This document shows positions 32,718-42,016 of a DNA stretch of 64,000 nt, piece after piece. Origin of the DNA: Actinomycetota bacterium (GTDB taxonomy: Bacteria > Actinomycetota > Thermoleophilia > Solirubrobacterales > Solirubrobacteraceae); the NCBI GenBank assembly GCA_009699865.1, contig WLNJ01000003.1, positions 35,990 through 99,989 on the forward strand, given 5' to 3'. The position numbers and the translations under genes are program-made. Under the pieces are notes generated by a model. That model did not search any database. It was not told where the DNA came from and was given only the letters and a program-made list of their open reading frames with translations. Each line of letters begins with the position of its first letter. Position 1 is the first letter of the stretch.

Positions 32718-34031
32718 TTGAGCGGTCAGCGGTTTGAACCGGCCCAGGGCCCGCTGTCAGGACGGATTGAGACAGCGGCCGACAAGTCCATCTCTCACCG
32801 GGCGGCGATCTTCGCGGCATTGGCAACTGGCACATCAACAATTGACAACTACCTTCTGGGGGAGGACACACTCAGCACACTGCGCGTTCTTGCGCAGCTT
32901 GGGGTTCCGGTCCAGCGAGAGGGATCAAGGGTTGTAATTGAAGGGCTCGGCCTGAGAGGCCCCATCGAATCGGACGCAATTCTTGATGTGGGCAATAGCG
33001 GCACGCTTCTGCGCCTTGTCTCAGGCTGGCTTGCCGGACAGGATGGTGGTTCATGGGTCCTCGACGGCGATCAGTCGATTCGTTCCCGCCCAATGGCGCG
33101 CGTTTCGGATCCGTTGGAGGAGATGGGGGCCAGCTTCGAGCTCCAAGCTGGCGGCACCCCGCCTCTGACAGTCAGAGGCGCTTCGCTAGAGGCAATCTCA
33201 TACGAGAGTCCTGTCGCAAGCGCCCAGGTTAAGAGTGCAGTACTGATCGCTGGACTGCTGGCATCCGGGCCGGTCTCGGTGTCAGAGCGCCCTGCGTCGC
33301 GCGATCACACCGAGCGCATGCTGGCCGAGCAAGGGGCGGCACTAACGGTGACCAATGACGGTGACCGCCGCACGGTGACGGTCCAACCCTCTGATGGGTT
33401 GCGGGCTGTTGATCGATTGATTCCGGGTGATCCGTCCTCGGCAGCTTTCCCACTCGTGGCAGCCCTGCTGGTTCCCGGCTCTGAGGTGACCGTGGACAAC
33501 ATCAACCTCAACCCAGCACGGACTGGGCTGTTCCGAATCCTTGAACGGATGGGCGCCCAGATCACTGGACTTAACTCCGACTCTGGTGAGGGCGACTCTC
33601 TTGCGGCTGAGGTCCCGGGCGCAATCACAGTCAAGGCATCCGCACTCCGCGGAGTTGAGGTCGAGGCTTCCGAGATCCCAGCGGCTGTCGATGAGATCAC
33701 GCTGGTAGCCCTGGCTGCCTGCTTCGCGACAGGGCAGACGATTGTTAGAGGGGCGGGGGAGCTGCGCGTCAAGGAGACCGACCGGATTGCCGGTGTTGTC
33801 GAACTGCTGAGCGCCTTAGGCGGTGCGATTGAAGCCACCGATGACGGGTTCGTTGTGGATGGCTCAGGTGGACTACGCGGTGGGACCGTGGACAGTCATG
33901 GGGACCACCGGCTGGCCATGCTCGCGGCCGTTGCCGGGGTTGCGAGCGAAACAGGCGTGACTGTCACCAACTTTGAGGCCGCGGACGTCTCCTACCCCGA
34001 CTTCGCCTCCGATCTGGCCTCGTTGGCCTAG
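32718..34031 (+). CDS. aroA: EPSP synthase AroA
   Basis: 437 aa from a TTG start with GAGGAG upstream. Transfers enolpyruvate from PEP to shikimate 3-phosphate. Family sequences: DKSISHRAAIFAALATGTS, DVGNSGTLLRLVSGWLA, SAQVKSAVLIAGLLASG, GDPSSAAFPLVAALLVPG and RVKETDRI near the C-terminus. It closes the aromatic operon. The TAG stop (34029-34031) is part of the presumed cmk -10 element. Confidence 0.96.
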   Translation: MSGQRFEPAQGPLSGRIETAADKSISHRAAIFAALATGTSTIDNYLLGEDTLSTLRVLAQLGVPVQREGSRVVIEGLGLRGPIESDAILDVGNSGTLLRLVSGWLAGQDGGSWVLDGDQSIRSRPMARVSDPLEEMGASFELQAGGTPPLTVRGASLEAISYESPVASAQVKSAVLIAGLLASGPVSVSERPASRDHTERMLAEQGAALTVTNDGDRRTVTVQPSDGLRAVDRLIPGDPSSAAFPLVAALLVPGSEVTVDNINLNPARTGLFRILERMGAQITGLNSDSGEGDSLAAEVPGAITVKASALRGVEVEASEIPAAVDEITLVALAACFATGQTIVRGAGELRVKETDRIAGVVELLSALGGAIEATDDGFVVDGSGGLRGGTVDSHGDHRLAMLAAVAGVASETGVTVTNFEAADVSYPDFASDLASLA

Positions 34032-34034
34032 CCT
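34029..34034 (+). promoter_or_regulatory. -10 element of cmk built on the aroA stop codon
   Basis: TAGCCT contains the aroA TAG stop and ends 7 nt before the cmk ATG; no Shine-Dalgarno sequence is present. Confidence 0.45.
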
Positions 34035-34041
34035 GCCACCC

Positions 34042-34656
34042 ATGGTTATCGCGATCGACGGACCGGCTGGCGCCGGGAAAAGCACAGTGGCAAAGGCGGT
34101 AGCCCAAAGCCTTGGGTTCAAGCACCTTGACACTGGTGGGATGTACCGGATTGTGGCTTTGGCAGCCGTACGCAGCGGACTCGGTCCCGTTGAGGCGGCT
34201 GGCTCGATCCGAATAGATGCTGGCCCACCGCTCCTGATGGATGGGGAAGACCCGGGGGACGCAATCCGAACACCCGAGGTCACAGCAATGGCTTCCAAGG
34301 TGGCCGGCGATGTCGCGGTGAGAGAGCTTCTCGTCCGCCGGCAGCAGGAGATCCTCGCAGAAGGGGATTGGGTTGCAGAGGGCAGAGACATCTGTCAAGT
34401 AGTTGCCCCTGACGCGGAAGTGCGTGTGTGGCTGACAGCAGACGAGACTGAACGTGCGAAACGGAGGGCCAACCAGACGGGCGAATCGGTTGAGGAAGTT
34501 CTGGTGGCTCAGCGTCTGAGAGATACCGCCGACGAAGGGCATGGGCGCTCCACTTTGGAGGCTCCTGAGGGCGCATTGGTTGTTGACACGACCGGTTTGA
34601 GCCCCGACGAAGTCGTTGCCGAGATCCGGGCGCTTGCCAACCGCCTCCGCGACTAA
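34042..34656 (+). CDS. cmk: Cytidylate kinase
   Basis: 204 aa, a little short of the usual 220. Phosphorylates CMP and dCMP with ATP. The P-loop IDGPAGAGKSTVAKAVA (about 4-20) and HLDTGGMYR are typical Cmk sequences, and VAEGRDICQVVAPDAEV matches the family's EGRDIGTVVFPDA with Cys in place of Gly. The frame extends upstream but ATG 34042 is the only start giving a normal N-terminus. It lies between aroA and der, the usual place in actinobacteria. Confidence 0.95.
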   Translation: MVIAIDGPAGAGKSTVAKAVAQSLGFKHLDTGGMYRIVALAAVRSGLGPVEAAGSIRIDAGPPLLMDGEDPGDAIRTPEVTAMASKVAGDVAVRELLVRRQQEILAEGDWVAEGRDICQVVAPDAEVRVWLTADETERAKRRANQTGESVEEVLVAQRLRDTADEGHGRSTLEAPEGALVVDTTGLSPDEVVAEIRALANRLRD

Positions 34657-34669
34657 CGCCCGACCCGGG

Positions 34670-34675
34670 CATACT
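34670..34675 (+). promoter_or_regulatory. Candidate -10 element of der
   Basis: CATACT ends 8 nt before the der GTG in the 27-bp gap after cmk, with no Shine-Dalgarno. It differs from TATAAT at two positions, so it is less certain than the other cases. Confidence 0.3.
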
Positions 34676-34683
34676 CAGCCCCT

Positions 34684-36039
34684 GTGCGTAAGATCGCCGT
34701 CGTCGGCTACCCCAACGTTGGAAAGAGTTCACTCGTCAACCGCCTGAGCGGAACGAAGGAGACTGTCGTACACGAAATGGCGGGTGTCACACGTGACCGC
34801 AAGGAGGTTGATGCGGAGTGGAACGGCAAGCGTTTCATCCTTGTAGACACTGGTGGCATTGACGAAGATGATCCCGACACAATGGCCGCGTCGGTGCGCA
34901 GACAGTCGATGACGGCCCTCAGTGACTGCGATGCCGCACTCCTTGTTGTTGACGCTAAAGCCGGCTTGCGACCCGGTGATGAGGATGTGGCGGACATGCT
35001 CCGTCGGTCAGACATTCCCGTCCTGCTCGCCGCCAACAAGTGCGACACGGTCAAGGACATTCCCTATTCGGCCGAATTCCACAAGCTTGGACTTGGTGAT
35101 CCATTTGCGGTCAGCGCAGCACAAGGACTTGGCGTTGGTGACCTTCTAGACCGGCTCAGCGACATGATTGGCGACGATCTCGTCTTTGGGCCACAGCCGG
35201 AAGCCCCAGTGCGGCTTGCTCTGATCGGCCGCCCGAACGTTGGTAAGAGCTCGATGGTCAACCAGCTGACCGGGGAGGACCGGGTGATCGTCTCCCCAAT
35301 TGCCGGAACCACGCGCGACTCAATCGACACGCCGCTGATTGTTCCAGCAGACCTAGCCGGCGGGCGCGAGCGACAGGTGCTTCTTGTTGACACAGCAGGG
35401 CTGCGCCGTGCGGCCAAGATTGAGGGCGAACTGGAGCAGGCATCAGCCGCAAGGGCGAGGCGTGCGGCGGAGCGGGCAGATGTTGCGCTCGTTGTCTGCG
35501 ACGCGGTTGAAGGTGTTACCGCGCAGGATCTTCGGATCGCGGAACTGGCAATGCAGTCCGGCTGCGCGACAGCACTCGTGCTCAATAAGTGGGACCTGAT
35601 CCGCGACAGTGACCAAGACGCGGACAAGGTGCTCCAAGCCGCGCAGGACTTGGCGGGTTCCAAACTGCGTCTAAGGCCACGGGTTCTGACAGCGAGCGCT
35701 CTGACAGGACGCCAAGTGTCCCGCCTTCTCGCTGAAGCAGTTGCGATTGCCGATCGGTCAAAGGAGCGCATTCCAACCCCACAGTTGAATCGCTTTCTCG
35801 CAGAGATCACGGAAGCACGCCAGCCGCCCGCGGTTCAGGGCAAGCGCCTGAAGGTGCTCTACGGCGCCCAGACGGAGACGGCGCCGCCACGGTTTGCGAT
35901 CCAAATCAACAGCCGTTCACGGATCACAAAGGCCTACGTCTATTACATCGAGAACAGGCTTAGGGAGCGCTTCCGGCTGGAAGGCGTGCCGATCATCATG
36001 GACCTCGTTGAACACCGTTCTAGGCGCAGCGAACGCTAG
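34684..36039 (+). CDS. der: Ribosome-assembly GTPase Der (EngA)
   Basis: 451 aa, GTG start. Two tandem GTPase domains: the first P-loop is [13 protein letters not shown] near residue 6 and the second [13 protein letters not shown] near 181. DTGGI and DTAGL (G3), NKCD and NKWD (G4) are all present, and a C-terminal KH-like domain carries [16 protein letters not shown]. Der acts in 50S subunit maturation. No unusual residues are seen. Confidence 0.97.
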   Translation: MRKIAVVGYPNVGKSSLVNRLSGTKETVVHEMAGVTRDRKEVDAEWNGKRFILVDTGGIDEDDPDTMAASVRRQSMTALSDCDAALLVVDAKAGLRPGDEDVADMLRRSDIPVLLAANKCDTVKDIPYSAEFHKLGLGDPFAVSAAQGLGVGDLLDRLSDMIGDDLVFGPQPEAPVRLALIGRPNVGKSSMVNQLTGEDRVIVSPIAGTTRDSIDTPLIVPADLAGGRERQVLLVDTAGLRRAAKIEGELEQASAARARRAAERADVALVVCDAVEGVTAQDLRIAELAMQSGCATALVLNKWDLIRDSDQDADKVLQAAQDLAGSKLRLRPRVLTASALTGRQVSRLLAEAVAIADRSKERIPTPQLNRFLAEITEARQPPAVQGKRLKVLYGAQTETAPPRFAIQINSRSRITKAYVYYIENRLRERFRLEGVPIIMDLVEHRSRRSER

Positions 36040-36149
36040 TACCGCAAGGATTGCTCCCAGCAGCGGTCCGAAGCCTTATGGCCGGTAGTCTTTCCGAAGT
36101 TAGTTTTCGACCGCACCCGAACCCAACAAAGCGAGCGAGTTAGAACCGA

Positions 36150-37364
36150 ATGAGCACCAGCGACAGCACATACCTGTTCACCTCTGAGTCAGTGACCGAA
36201 GGTCACCCTGACAAGGTGTCCGATCAGATCTCCGACGGCGTCCTTGACGCTTGCCTCGCAGTTGACCCAGGCTCACGCGTTGCATGCGAGACGCTTGTCA
36301 ACACAAACCTTGTAGTGGTCTCCGGTGAGATCACCACTGGCAACGACAATCTCGACATCGAGCAGATTGCCCGTGACACGATCAAGAAGATCGGCTATGT
36401 CGACTTCGACCCCGGCTTTGACGCCAACCTCGTTGAGGTTCTGGTCCGTGTAGACCAGCAGTCAGCCGACATTGCTCAGGGTGTCAACGCATCCGACGAG
36501 GTCCGTTCCGGTAAGGCTGAGGGCGACGAAGCAGAGCAGGCAGGCGCAGGCGATCAGGGGATGATGTTCGGTTACGCATCCAATGAGACCAAGAGCCTGA
36601 TGCCCGTCCCAATCCATCTTGCCCACCGACTTGCAGAGCGCCTGACAAAGGTACGTAAGGATGGAACCCTCTCCTACCTGCGCCCAGACGGCAAGACTCA
36701 GGTTTCGGTCCGCTACGACAACGGACGGCCAGTTGAGGTTGAGAAGGTTCTCGTCTCAACACAGCACGGCCCCGAGGTTGATCGCGAGCAGATTCAGGAA
36801 GAGCTTTGGACCAATGTCATTCTCCCGGTACTCCAGGAGGAAGAGGTTCCGTTCAATGAAGCCGAGGTTAAGGACAGCCTTCTCGTCAACCCAACCGGCA
36901 TCTTCGTTGTCGGTGGTCCAGTCGGCGATTGCGGCCTCACCGGTCGCAAGATCATTGTTGACACTTATGGAGGCATGGCCCGCCACGGTGGCGGAGCATT
37001 CTCCGGTAAGGACCCATCAAAGGTTGACCGCTCAGCTGCCTATGCAGCTCGACATGTGGCCAAGAACCTTGTTGCTGCAGGCCTTGCAGAGCGCGCTGAG
37101 GTTCAGGTTGCTTACGCAATTGGTGTGGCACGGCCTGTCTCGGTCATGGTTGAAACGTTCGGTACTGAGAAGATCGGCCGCGGCCGCATTCAGGATCTAG
37201 TGGATGAGCACTTTGACCTTCGCCCAGGTGCGTTCCGCCGCAGCCTTGATCTACACCGTCCGATCTACTCCCCGACTGCTGCCTACGGCCATTTTGGTCG
37301 AGACGGCTTCAGCTGGGAAGAGACCGATAAGGCAGACGCGCTTCGCGAAGCTGCCGGTCTCTGA
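36150..37364 (+). CDS. metK: S-adenosylmethionine synthetase
   Basis: 404 aa. Makes SAM from methionine and ATP, feeding the many methyltransferases encoded nearby. Signatures: [51 protein letters not shown] and [19 protein letters not shown]. Length normal. The 110-bp gap before it holds a possible -10 (TAGTCT, 36086-36091) giving a leader of about 50 nt; no SAM riboswitch fold is recognised. Confidence 0.98.
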   Translation: MSTSDSTYLFTSESVTEGHPDKVSDQISDGVLDACLAVDPGSRVACETLVNTNLVVVSGEITTGNDNLDIEQIARDTIKKIGYVDFDPGFDANLVEVLVRVDQQSADIAQGVNASDEVRSGKAEGDEAEQAGAGDQGMMFGYASNETKSLMPVPIHLAHRLAERLTKVRKDGTLSYLRPDGKTQVSVRYDNGRPVEVEKVLVSTQHGPEVDREQIQEELWTNVILPVLQEEEVPFNEAEVKDSLLVNPTGIFVVGGPVGDCGLTGRKIIVDTYGGMARHGGGAFSGKDPSKVDRSAAYAARHVAKNLVAAGLAERAEVQVAYAIGVARPVSVMVETFGTEKIGRGRIQDLVDEHFDLRPGAFRRSLDLHRPIYSPTAAYGHFGRDGFSWEETDKADALREAAGL

Positions 37365-37400
37365 TCGCCAAACTAGCGCGACGAAGTCGCACCTGATCTC

Positions 37401-39554
37401 TTGAGAATCGCCCGGGTCGAGCCGCTTACGGCGGCCCGGGCCCTCAGGGGTCCGTTTGACTATCTGCTTCCTGATGGTTTCCCCGATGTAGTCGTCGGGA
37501 CCCGTCTCTCCGTTCCGTTCGCGGGGCGCAAGCTTGAAGCGGTTGTCACAGAAGTTACGGGTCAGTCGGAACTCCCCGAGTCGCGTTTGGCGAAGCCGAC
37601 CAAGATCGTTGAGCCGTCTATTCCTGAGGACCTCGTCGCGATGGCTCTGTGGATGGCTGGCGCTTACTGCTCCACGCCTGCTCGAGCACTCGCGCTTGTT
37701 TCACCGCCTGGGGCAAGTTCTGGGGTTCGAGCGCGAGAGACACTTGTGGCGGAGATCACTGGCGCGGGGAGTGCTGCGCTTGGAGGTGACGGGCGTCTGA
37801 CCGAAGGCCAACGGCTAGGGCTAGCCGAGCTGGAGGCTGGGCCGCTGCGGGCGTCGGACTCCTCGCTTGGGCATCAGGGGCTGAGGAGACTTGAGAAACG
37901 AGGCCTTGTTGTGGTCAGGTCGGATCAACTAAGCCGTCGTCCAGCCCCTTCGACGATGGACGCTGGTCTGGTCTCGCCAGCACTTAACGGTGAGCAGCTG
38001 GCAGCGCTTGATCCAATTCTGGAGGCCTTGGACAGTGTTGGAACGCCCGCCGGCTTCCTCCTTCACGGCATTACTGGTTCTGGCAAAACTGAGGTCTACA
38101 TTCATGCCGCGGAGCGGGCGCTTGAGCAAGGAAGGGGTGTGATCGTTCTTGTTCCTGAAATCGCGTTGACCCCGCAAGCTGTGGCCCGGTTCACGGCAAG
38201 GCTGGGTGACACTGTTGCTGTTCTGCATTCAGGACTGTCGATGGGAGAGAGATTCGACGAATGGTCGCGGCTTCGATCCGGGGAGGCCAGAGTGTGTGTT
38301 GGTCCGCGGTCAGCTGTGTTTGCGCCAATAGACAAGCTTGGGCTTGTCATCGTGGATGAGGAGCATGAGTCCTCGTATCGAAACGATGGCGATCCTGGCT
38401 ATGACGCACGCGAGTTGGCGTCATGGAGGTCAGAGCACTGGGGGGCCGTCCTCGTTGCTGGCAGCGCCACGCCACGACCAGAGAGCGTTAGGCGGCTTGC
38501 CCGGCTTCGCCTTGACCATCGTGCAGACGGGGCCCAGTTGCCGCCGGTAGAGCTCCTTGACATGAAGGGCGTCAAGGGAGTGCTTCACCCCAAAGCCGTT
38601 GAGGCTCTGGGAGTTGTTAGGGCGGAGCGGACCAAGGCGATTGTTCTGCTCAACAGGCGGGGTTGGTCCAACTTTCTCGCGTGTCAGGACTGCGGGCGTG
38701 TTTGGAAGTGTCCCCAGTGCGACGTCTCCCTCGTGCTGCATCGCAGTGAGAACAGGATTACCTGCCACCACTGTGGCCATAGTGAGGCGTTCCCCACTAA
38801 GTGCTCGGACTGTGGGTCGACATCCATTTCCCGGCACGGGGCGGGGACTGAGCGAATTGAGGACGAGCTACGTCGCATTCTTGGAGACGAGTCCTTCCCA
38901 ATTTTCCGGTTGGATGCTGATGCCGCCTCTGGCAAGGGTGAGGCTGAGCGGATCCTCGGCGAATTTCAGCGCGCGCCAGCGGGGGTCCTTGTCGGCACTC
39001 AGATGGTTGCCAAGGGACATGACTTTCCGGATGTGACCCTTGGGCTTGTGCTCGACGCGGACTCGACCCTGCGTTTTCCGGACTTCCGGAGCGAGGAACG
39101 CACTTTCCAGCTTGTTACCCAGCTTGCTGGCCGTGCAGGACGGGGAGCAAAGGGGGGAACGGTCTTGGTGCAAACAACTTCACCAGAGGTGGATGTTCTC
39201 CAACTTGCGGCCAAGCATGATTCCGATGGGTTCCTTGAGCTTGAGCTTGAGCGCCGCGATGGGCTGGGCTACCCGCCGGCCGTCGCCCTTGTACGGGTGT
39301 TCTGTGGCTCAGCGGATGTTGATGCGTTAGATCGGATTGCGGACGGCTTGGTTGAGCACATCGAGGCGACGGGGATTGAAGTGCTCGGCCCCGCACCCCT
39401 GTTCAGGCTGAAAGGTCGCGAGCGAAGGCAGCTTGTTGCCCGGTCCCCAGACCGGGAGCGGCTAGTTGCGGCTGTTGACTCGGCTATTTCGGCTCACGCC
39501 GCTGACGCGTCAAAGTCAGCGGTTGTTATTGGCACCGAAGTCGACGCGGGCTAG
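37401..39554 (+). CDS. priA: Primosomal protein PriA (replication restart)
   Basis: 717 aa, TTG start. N-terminal 3'-DNA-binding domain (GPFDYLLPDG), then superfamily 2 helicase: Walker A GITGSGKTEVY from 223, DEEH at about 319-322. The zinc cluster is intact near 428-474 with CQDCG, CPQCD, CHHCG and CSDCG, unlike mycobacterial PriA proteins that lack helicase motifs. QLAGRAGRGAKGGTVLVQT is motif VI. PriA reloads replisomes at stalled forks. Its TAG stop forms part of the presumed def -10. Confidence 0.95.
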   Translation: MRIARVEPLTAARALRGPFDYLLPDGFPDVVVGTRLSVPFAGRKLEAVVTEVTGQSELPESRLAKPTKIVEPSIPEDLVAMALWMAGAYCSTPARALALVSPPGASSGVRARETLVAEITGAGSAALGGDGRLTEGQRLGLAELEAGPLRASDSSLGHQGLRRLEKRGLVVVRSDQLSRRPAPSTMDAGLVSPALNGEQLAALDPILEALDSVGTPAGFLLHGITGSGKTEVYIHAAERALEQGRGVIVLVPEIALTPQAVARFTARLGDTVAVLHSGLSMGERFDEWSRLRSGEARVCVGPRSAVFAPIDKLGLVIVDEEHESSYRNDGDPGYDARELASWRSEHWGAVLVAGSATPRPESVRRLARLRLDHRADGAQLPPVELLDMKGVKGVLHPKAVEALGVVRAERTKAIVLLNRRGWSNFLACQDCGRVWKCPQCDVSLVLHRSENRITCHHCGHSEAFPTKCSDCGSTSISRHGAGTERIEDELRRILGDESFPIFRLDADAASGKGEAERILGEFQRAPAGVLVGTQMVAKGHDFPDVTLGLVLDADSTLRFPDFRSEERTFQLVTQLAGRAGRGAKGGTVLVQTTSPEVDVLQLAAKHDSDGFLELELERRDGLGYPPAVALVRVFCGSADVDALDRIADGLVEHIEATGIEVLGPAPLFRLKGRERRQLVARSPDRERLVAAVDSAISAHAADASKSAVVIGTEVDAG

Positions 39555-39557
39555 AAT
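39552..39557 (+). promoter_or_regulatory. -10 element of def built on the priA stop codon
   Basis: TAGAAT, five of six matches to TATAAT, starts with the priA TAG stop and ends 6 nt before the def ATG; no Shine-Dalgarno sequence is present. Confidence 0.5.
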
Positions 39558-39563
39558 CCCCTT

Positions 39564-40139
39564 ATGGCCATTGAGATCGACCCAGAACGCCCCGAGGGCA
39601 TGAGCGACGAGGCGTTTGGCCGGCGCAAGCGTGCCTTGCTTGAAGTTCGCCAGTGGGGAGACCCAATCCTTCGTTCCCAGACCAATCAGGTAACCGATTT
39701 TGGACAGGATCTTCAAGACCAGATCGCACGGATGACCCAGATCATGGAGGACGCCCCTGGTGCTGGTCTTGCGGCCCCTCAGGTTGGGTCTCTCGCACGC
39801 CTTTTCATCTACCGCGTTGAACGCGAGGGGCCCGCGACGGCTGTCATCAATCCGCAGATCACATGGAGCAGCGATGAACAGGACATTGAGCTTGAGGGCT
39901 GCCTTAGCCTAGGGGCAGTGGTTGTTGCGGTACCGCGACCGATCAGCATCAAGGTGGAGGCTGTGAATCTCATGGGCGAGGCCGTTGAGATAGTTGCCGA
40001 AGGCTTTGAGGCCCGTGTGATTCAGCATGAGTACGACCACCTTGAGGGAGTAATGATCGTCGATCACGCTGAGCGTGAAGAGCGCCGTGAGGCTCTTGAG
40101 TTCTTGAGGGAACGCGCTTCCCAGCTAGTCGGGCCATGA
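39564..40139 (+). CDS. def: Peptide deformylase
   Basis: 191 aa. Removes the formyl group from nascent N-terminal methionine. All three motifs are present: GAGLAAPQVG (about 63-72), EGCLS with the metal Cys at 113, and QHEYDHLEG with metal His at 155 and 159 and catalytic Glu at 156. The N-terminal 30 residues are polar and longer than in E. coli. Overlaps fmt by 4 nt, pairing the enzymes that remove and add the formyl group. Confidence 0.97.
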   Translation: MAIEIDPERPEGMSDEAFGRRKRALLEVRQWGDPILRSQTNQVTDFGQDLQDQIARMTQIMEDAPGAGLAAPQVGSLARLFIYRVEREGPATAVINPQITWSSDEQDIELEGCLSLGAVVVAVPRPISIKVEAVNLMGEAVEIVAEGFEARVIQHEYDHLEGVMIVDHAEREERREALEFLRERASQLVGP

Positions 40140-41044
40140 CCGGAGTCTTTATCGGGACAGACGCTTTTGCTGCTGGCGTCTTGACCGCGATGGTGGGCAC
40201 CAGTGAAGCTCCAAGTCTTGTGATCACTAGGCCCGACTCCGCAAAGGGCCGCGGGCGGCAGCTCTCCCCGCCTCCGGTTGCTGTTGCAGCAGCTGAGCTG
40301 GGGATTGACTTCATTCAGCCTGAGGACATTGGGGATGCGTCGGTGCTTGCTGCGATAGATGCCATTGATCCGCCGGCCCTAGCGCTGTGTGCCTACGGAG
40401 CAATCATCAAGGAACCGCTGCTGTCTGCGCGACCGATTCTTAACCTCCACCCGTCGCTCCTGCCACGGTGGCGGGGAGCTGCGCCCATTGAGCGCGCGCT
40501 GATGGCTGGCGATGACGAGACAGGCGTCTCGATCATCCAGCTTGTAGAGGCCCTCGACGCTGGCCCGATGGCGGCCCAGGAGTCGCTGACTGTTACTCCC
40601 GTTGAGGACTTTGCCTCTCTTTCGGCCCGACTGATTGAGCTCGGCGCAAGGATGCTTGGGGCCAGTCTCGCAGCGGCCCGTGAGGGCTCGCTGAGCTTCG
40701 TTGACCAGCCAACCGAGGGGTTGACCTACGCGGAGCGGATTGAGGCTCAGGACAGGCTCTTGGGTACTAGTGGGAATGCTGAGGACGCCGCCCGAGTGGT
40801 TCGAGCCCTGTTTCCCCACATCGGTGCCCGGCTTGAGCTTCCCTCCGGCGACTTTGTGGGAGTACGGGAGGCGTCGGCCGAACAGGACGGACCTTCGCAG
40901 GGAGTCTTTGAGGAGCAGGATGGCGATCTCCTCGTCGGCTTCTCCAGTGGGGCGCTCCGGGTTACTCGGCTGACTCCATCTGGTGGACGAGAGATGACAT
41001 CTTCCGACTGGTTGCGCGGCCGGCCCGAACTCGGCCCTAGCTGA
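40136..41044 (+). CDS. fmt: Methionyl-tRNA formyltransferase
   Basis: 302 aa. Formylates Met-tRNA for initiation using 10-formyl-THF. RPDSAKGRGRQLSPPPVAVA and LNLHPSLLPRWRGAAPIE are family signatures, followed by DDETGVSIIQLVEALDAGPM. The N-terminal Rossmann start is abbreviated (GVFIGTDAFAAGVLTAMV). A C-terminal OB-like domain is present (about 205-300). ATG overlaps the def stop. Confidence 0.95.
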   Translation: MTGVFIGTDAFAAGVLTAMVGTSEAPSLVITRPDSAKGRGRQLSPPPVAVAAAELGIDFIQPEDIGDASVLAAIDAIDPPALALCAYGAIIKEPLLSARPILNLHPSLLPRWRGAAPIERALMAGDDETGVSIIQLVEALDAGPMAAQESLTVTPVEDFASLSARLIELGARMLGASLAAAREGSLSFVDQPTEGLTYAERIEAQDRLLGTSGNAEDAARVVRALFPHIGARLELPSGDFVGVREASAEQDGPSQGVFEEQDGDLLVGFSSGALRVTRLTPSGGREMTSSDWLRGRPELGPS

Positions 41045-41096
41045 CCGACCAGCACCAGCCCCAGAGGACATCCTCGTGATCAGGCATGATCGCCCC

Positions 41097-41336
41097 ATGG
41101 CTGATGAAAGCTCTGGGAAGGCATCCGATTTAGGACCGGTTTGTCCCGGTTGCTCTGAGCCTTGGTTGCGACCGGCTGCCACGCCGGGCAGGTACAGGTG
41201 CGTCTACTGTCTGAGACGCTACGAACTGACATCTGTTTGCCCCGGGTGTGGAAATCACTCCACGATCGCGCGTATGAGCTCTGGGGGGCCAATGCAATGC
41301 AATCACTGCGGTGTGAGCATGCTGAAAGAGGTTTGA
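41097..41336 (+). CDS. Small double zinc-ribbon protein (hypothetical)
   Basis: 79 aa from ATG 41097 (GTG 41076 is an alternative). Four CxxC pairs, CPGC, CVYC, CPGC and CNHC, make two probable zinc knuckles, similar in spacing to the YfgJ-type zinc-ribbon proteins. An unstructured N-terminus (about 15 residues) precedes them. It lies between fmt and rpe where many bacteria carry the 16S methyltransferase rsmB. A role in translation or RNA binding is possible but not shown by the sequence. Confidence 0.72.
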   Translation: MADESSGKASDLGPVCPGCSEPWLRPAATPGRYRCVYCLRRYELTSVCPGCGNHSTIARMSSGGPMQCNHCGVSMLKEV

Positions 41337-41338
41337 CA

Positions 41339-42016
41339 ATGAAGACACTTCCATCTGATATCCGCATTGCTCCGTCGATTCTCTCAGCCGACTTCGCCAC
41401 GCTGGGCTCGCAGGTGCAAACAGTGCTTGATGCTGGCGCTCGCGTCATCCACATCGATGTCATGGACGGACAGTTTGTCCCGCCGATCACAATGGGGCCA
41501 ATTGTTGTGGAGGCCCTCGCGAGTCAGGTCAAGGAGCACGGAGGGGTTCTCGATGTCCACCTGATGATCGAAAACCCAGACCGGCAGATCGAGGCTTTTG
41601 CTGCAGCTGGTGCTGACACAATCGTTGTTCACTATGAGGCGGACCTGCACTTGCACCGCACGCTTGGTGCCATTCGCGAGGCTGGGGTACTGGCGGGCGT
41701 TGCGATCTGCCCCGGGACACCCGTGGAGGTGCTCGCCGAGGTAGGGGACCTATTGGACCTGGCGCTTGTGATGAGTGTCAATCCGGGCTGGGGCGGTCAG
41801 AAGTTCATTGAGGGGACTGTCGAGCGAATCGCGCGCCTCAAGGATCTGTTAGGGCCCGAGATCGCGATCGAGGTCGACGGCGGCATTGACGCAGCGACCG
41901 CACCGCTGGTTGTAGAAGCTGGAGCGCGGTTGCTTGTTGCTGGCTCGGCGATCTTCTCCAAGCCAGATGTCCCAGCGGCCTACTCGGCTATTGCAGCCGC
42001 TGCTGGCGCTAGCTGA
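41339..42016 (+). CDS. rpe: Ribulose-phosphate 3-epimerase
   Basis: 225 aa TIM-barrel enzyme interconverting ribulose 5-phosphate and xylulose 5-phosphate. IAPSILSADFATLG, HIDVMDGQFVPPITMGP, VLDVHLMIENP, VMSVNPGWGGQKFI and IEVDGGIDAATAP are the classical signatures. ATG 41339 starts 2 bp after the zinc-ribbon stop; the longer open frame reads through that gene. Its last 37 nt overlap the convergent flippase gene. Confidence 0.97.
   Translation: MKTLPSDIRIAPSILSADFATLGSQVQTVLDAGARVIHIDVMDGQFVPPITMGPIVVEALASQVKEHGGVLDVHLMIENPDRQIEAFAAAGADTIVVHYEADLHLHRTLGAIREAGVLAGVAICPGTPVEVLAEVGDLLDLALVMSVNPGWGGQKFIEGTVERIARLKDLLGPEIAIEVDGGIDAATAPLVVEAGARLLVAGSAIFSKPDVPAAYSAIAAAAGAS

Noticed and set aside
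32734..32937. Short plus-strand frame within aroA
   Set aside because: Out of frame with a clearly conserved gene; no start signal or homology.
36040..36149. SAM riboswitch upstream of metK
   Set aside because: The 110 bp before metK show no recognisable SAM-I/IV-type helices or conserved core; only a possible -10 and a short leader are visible.
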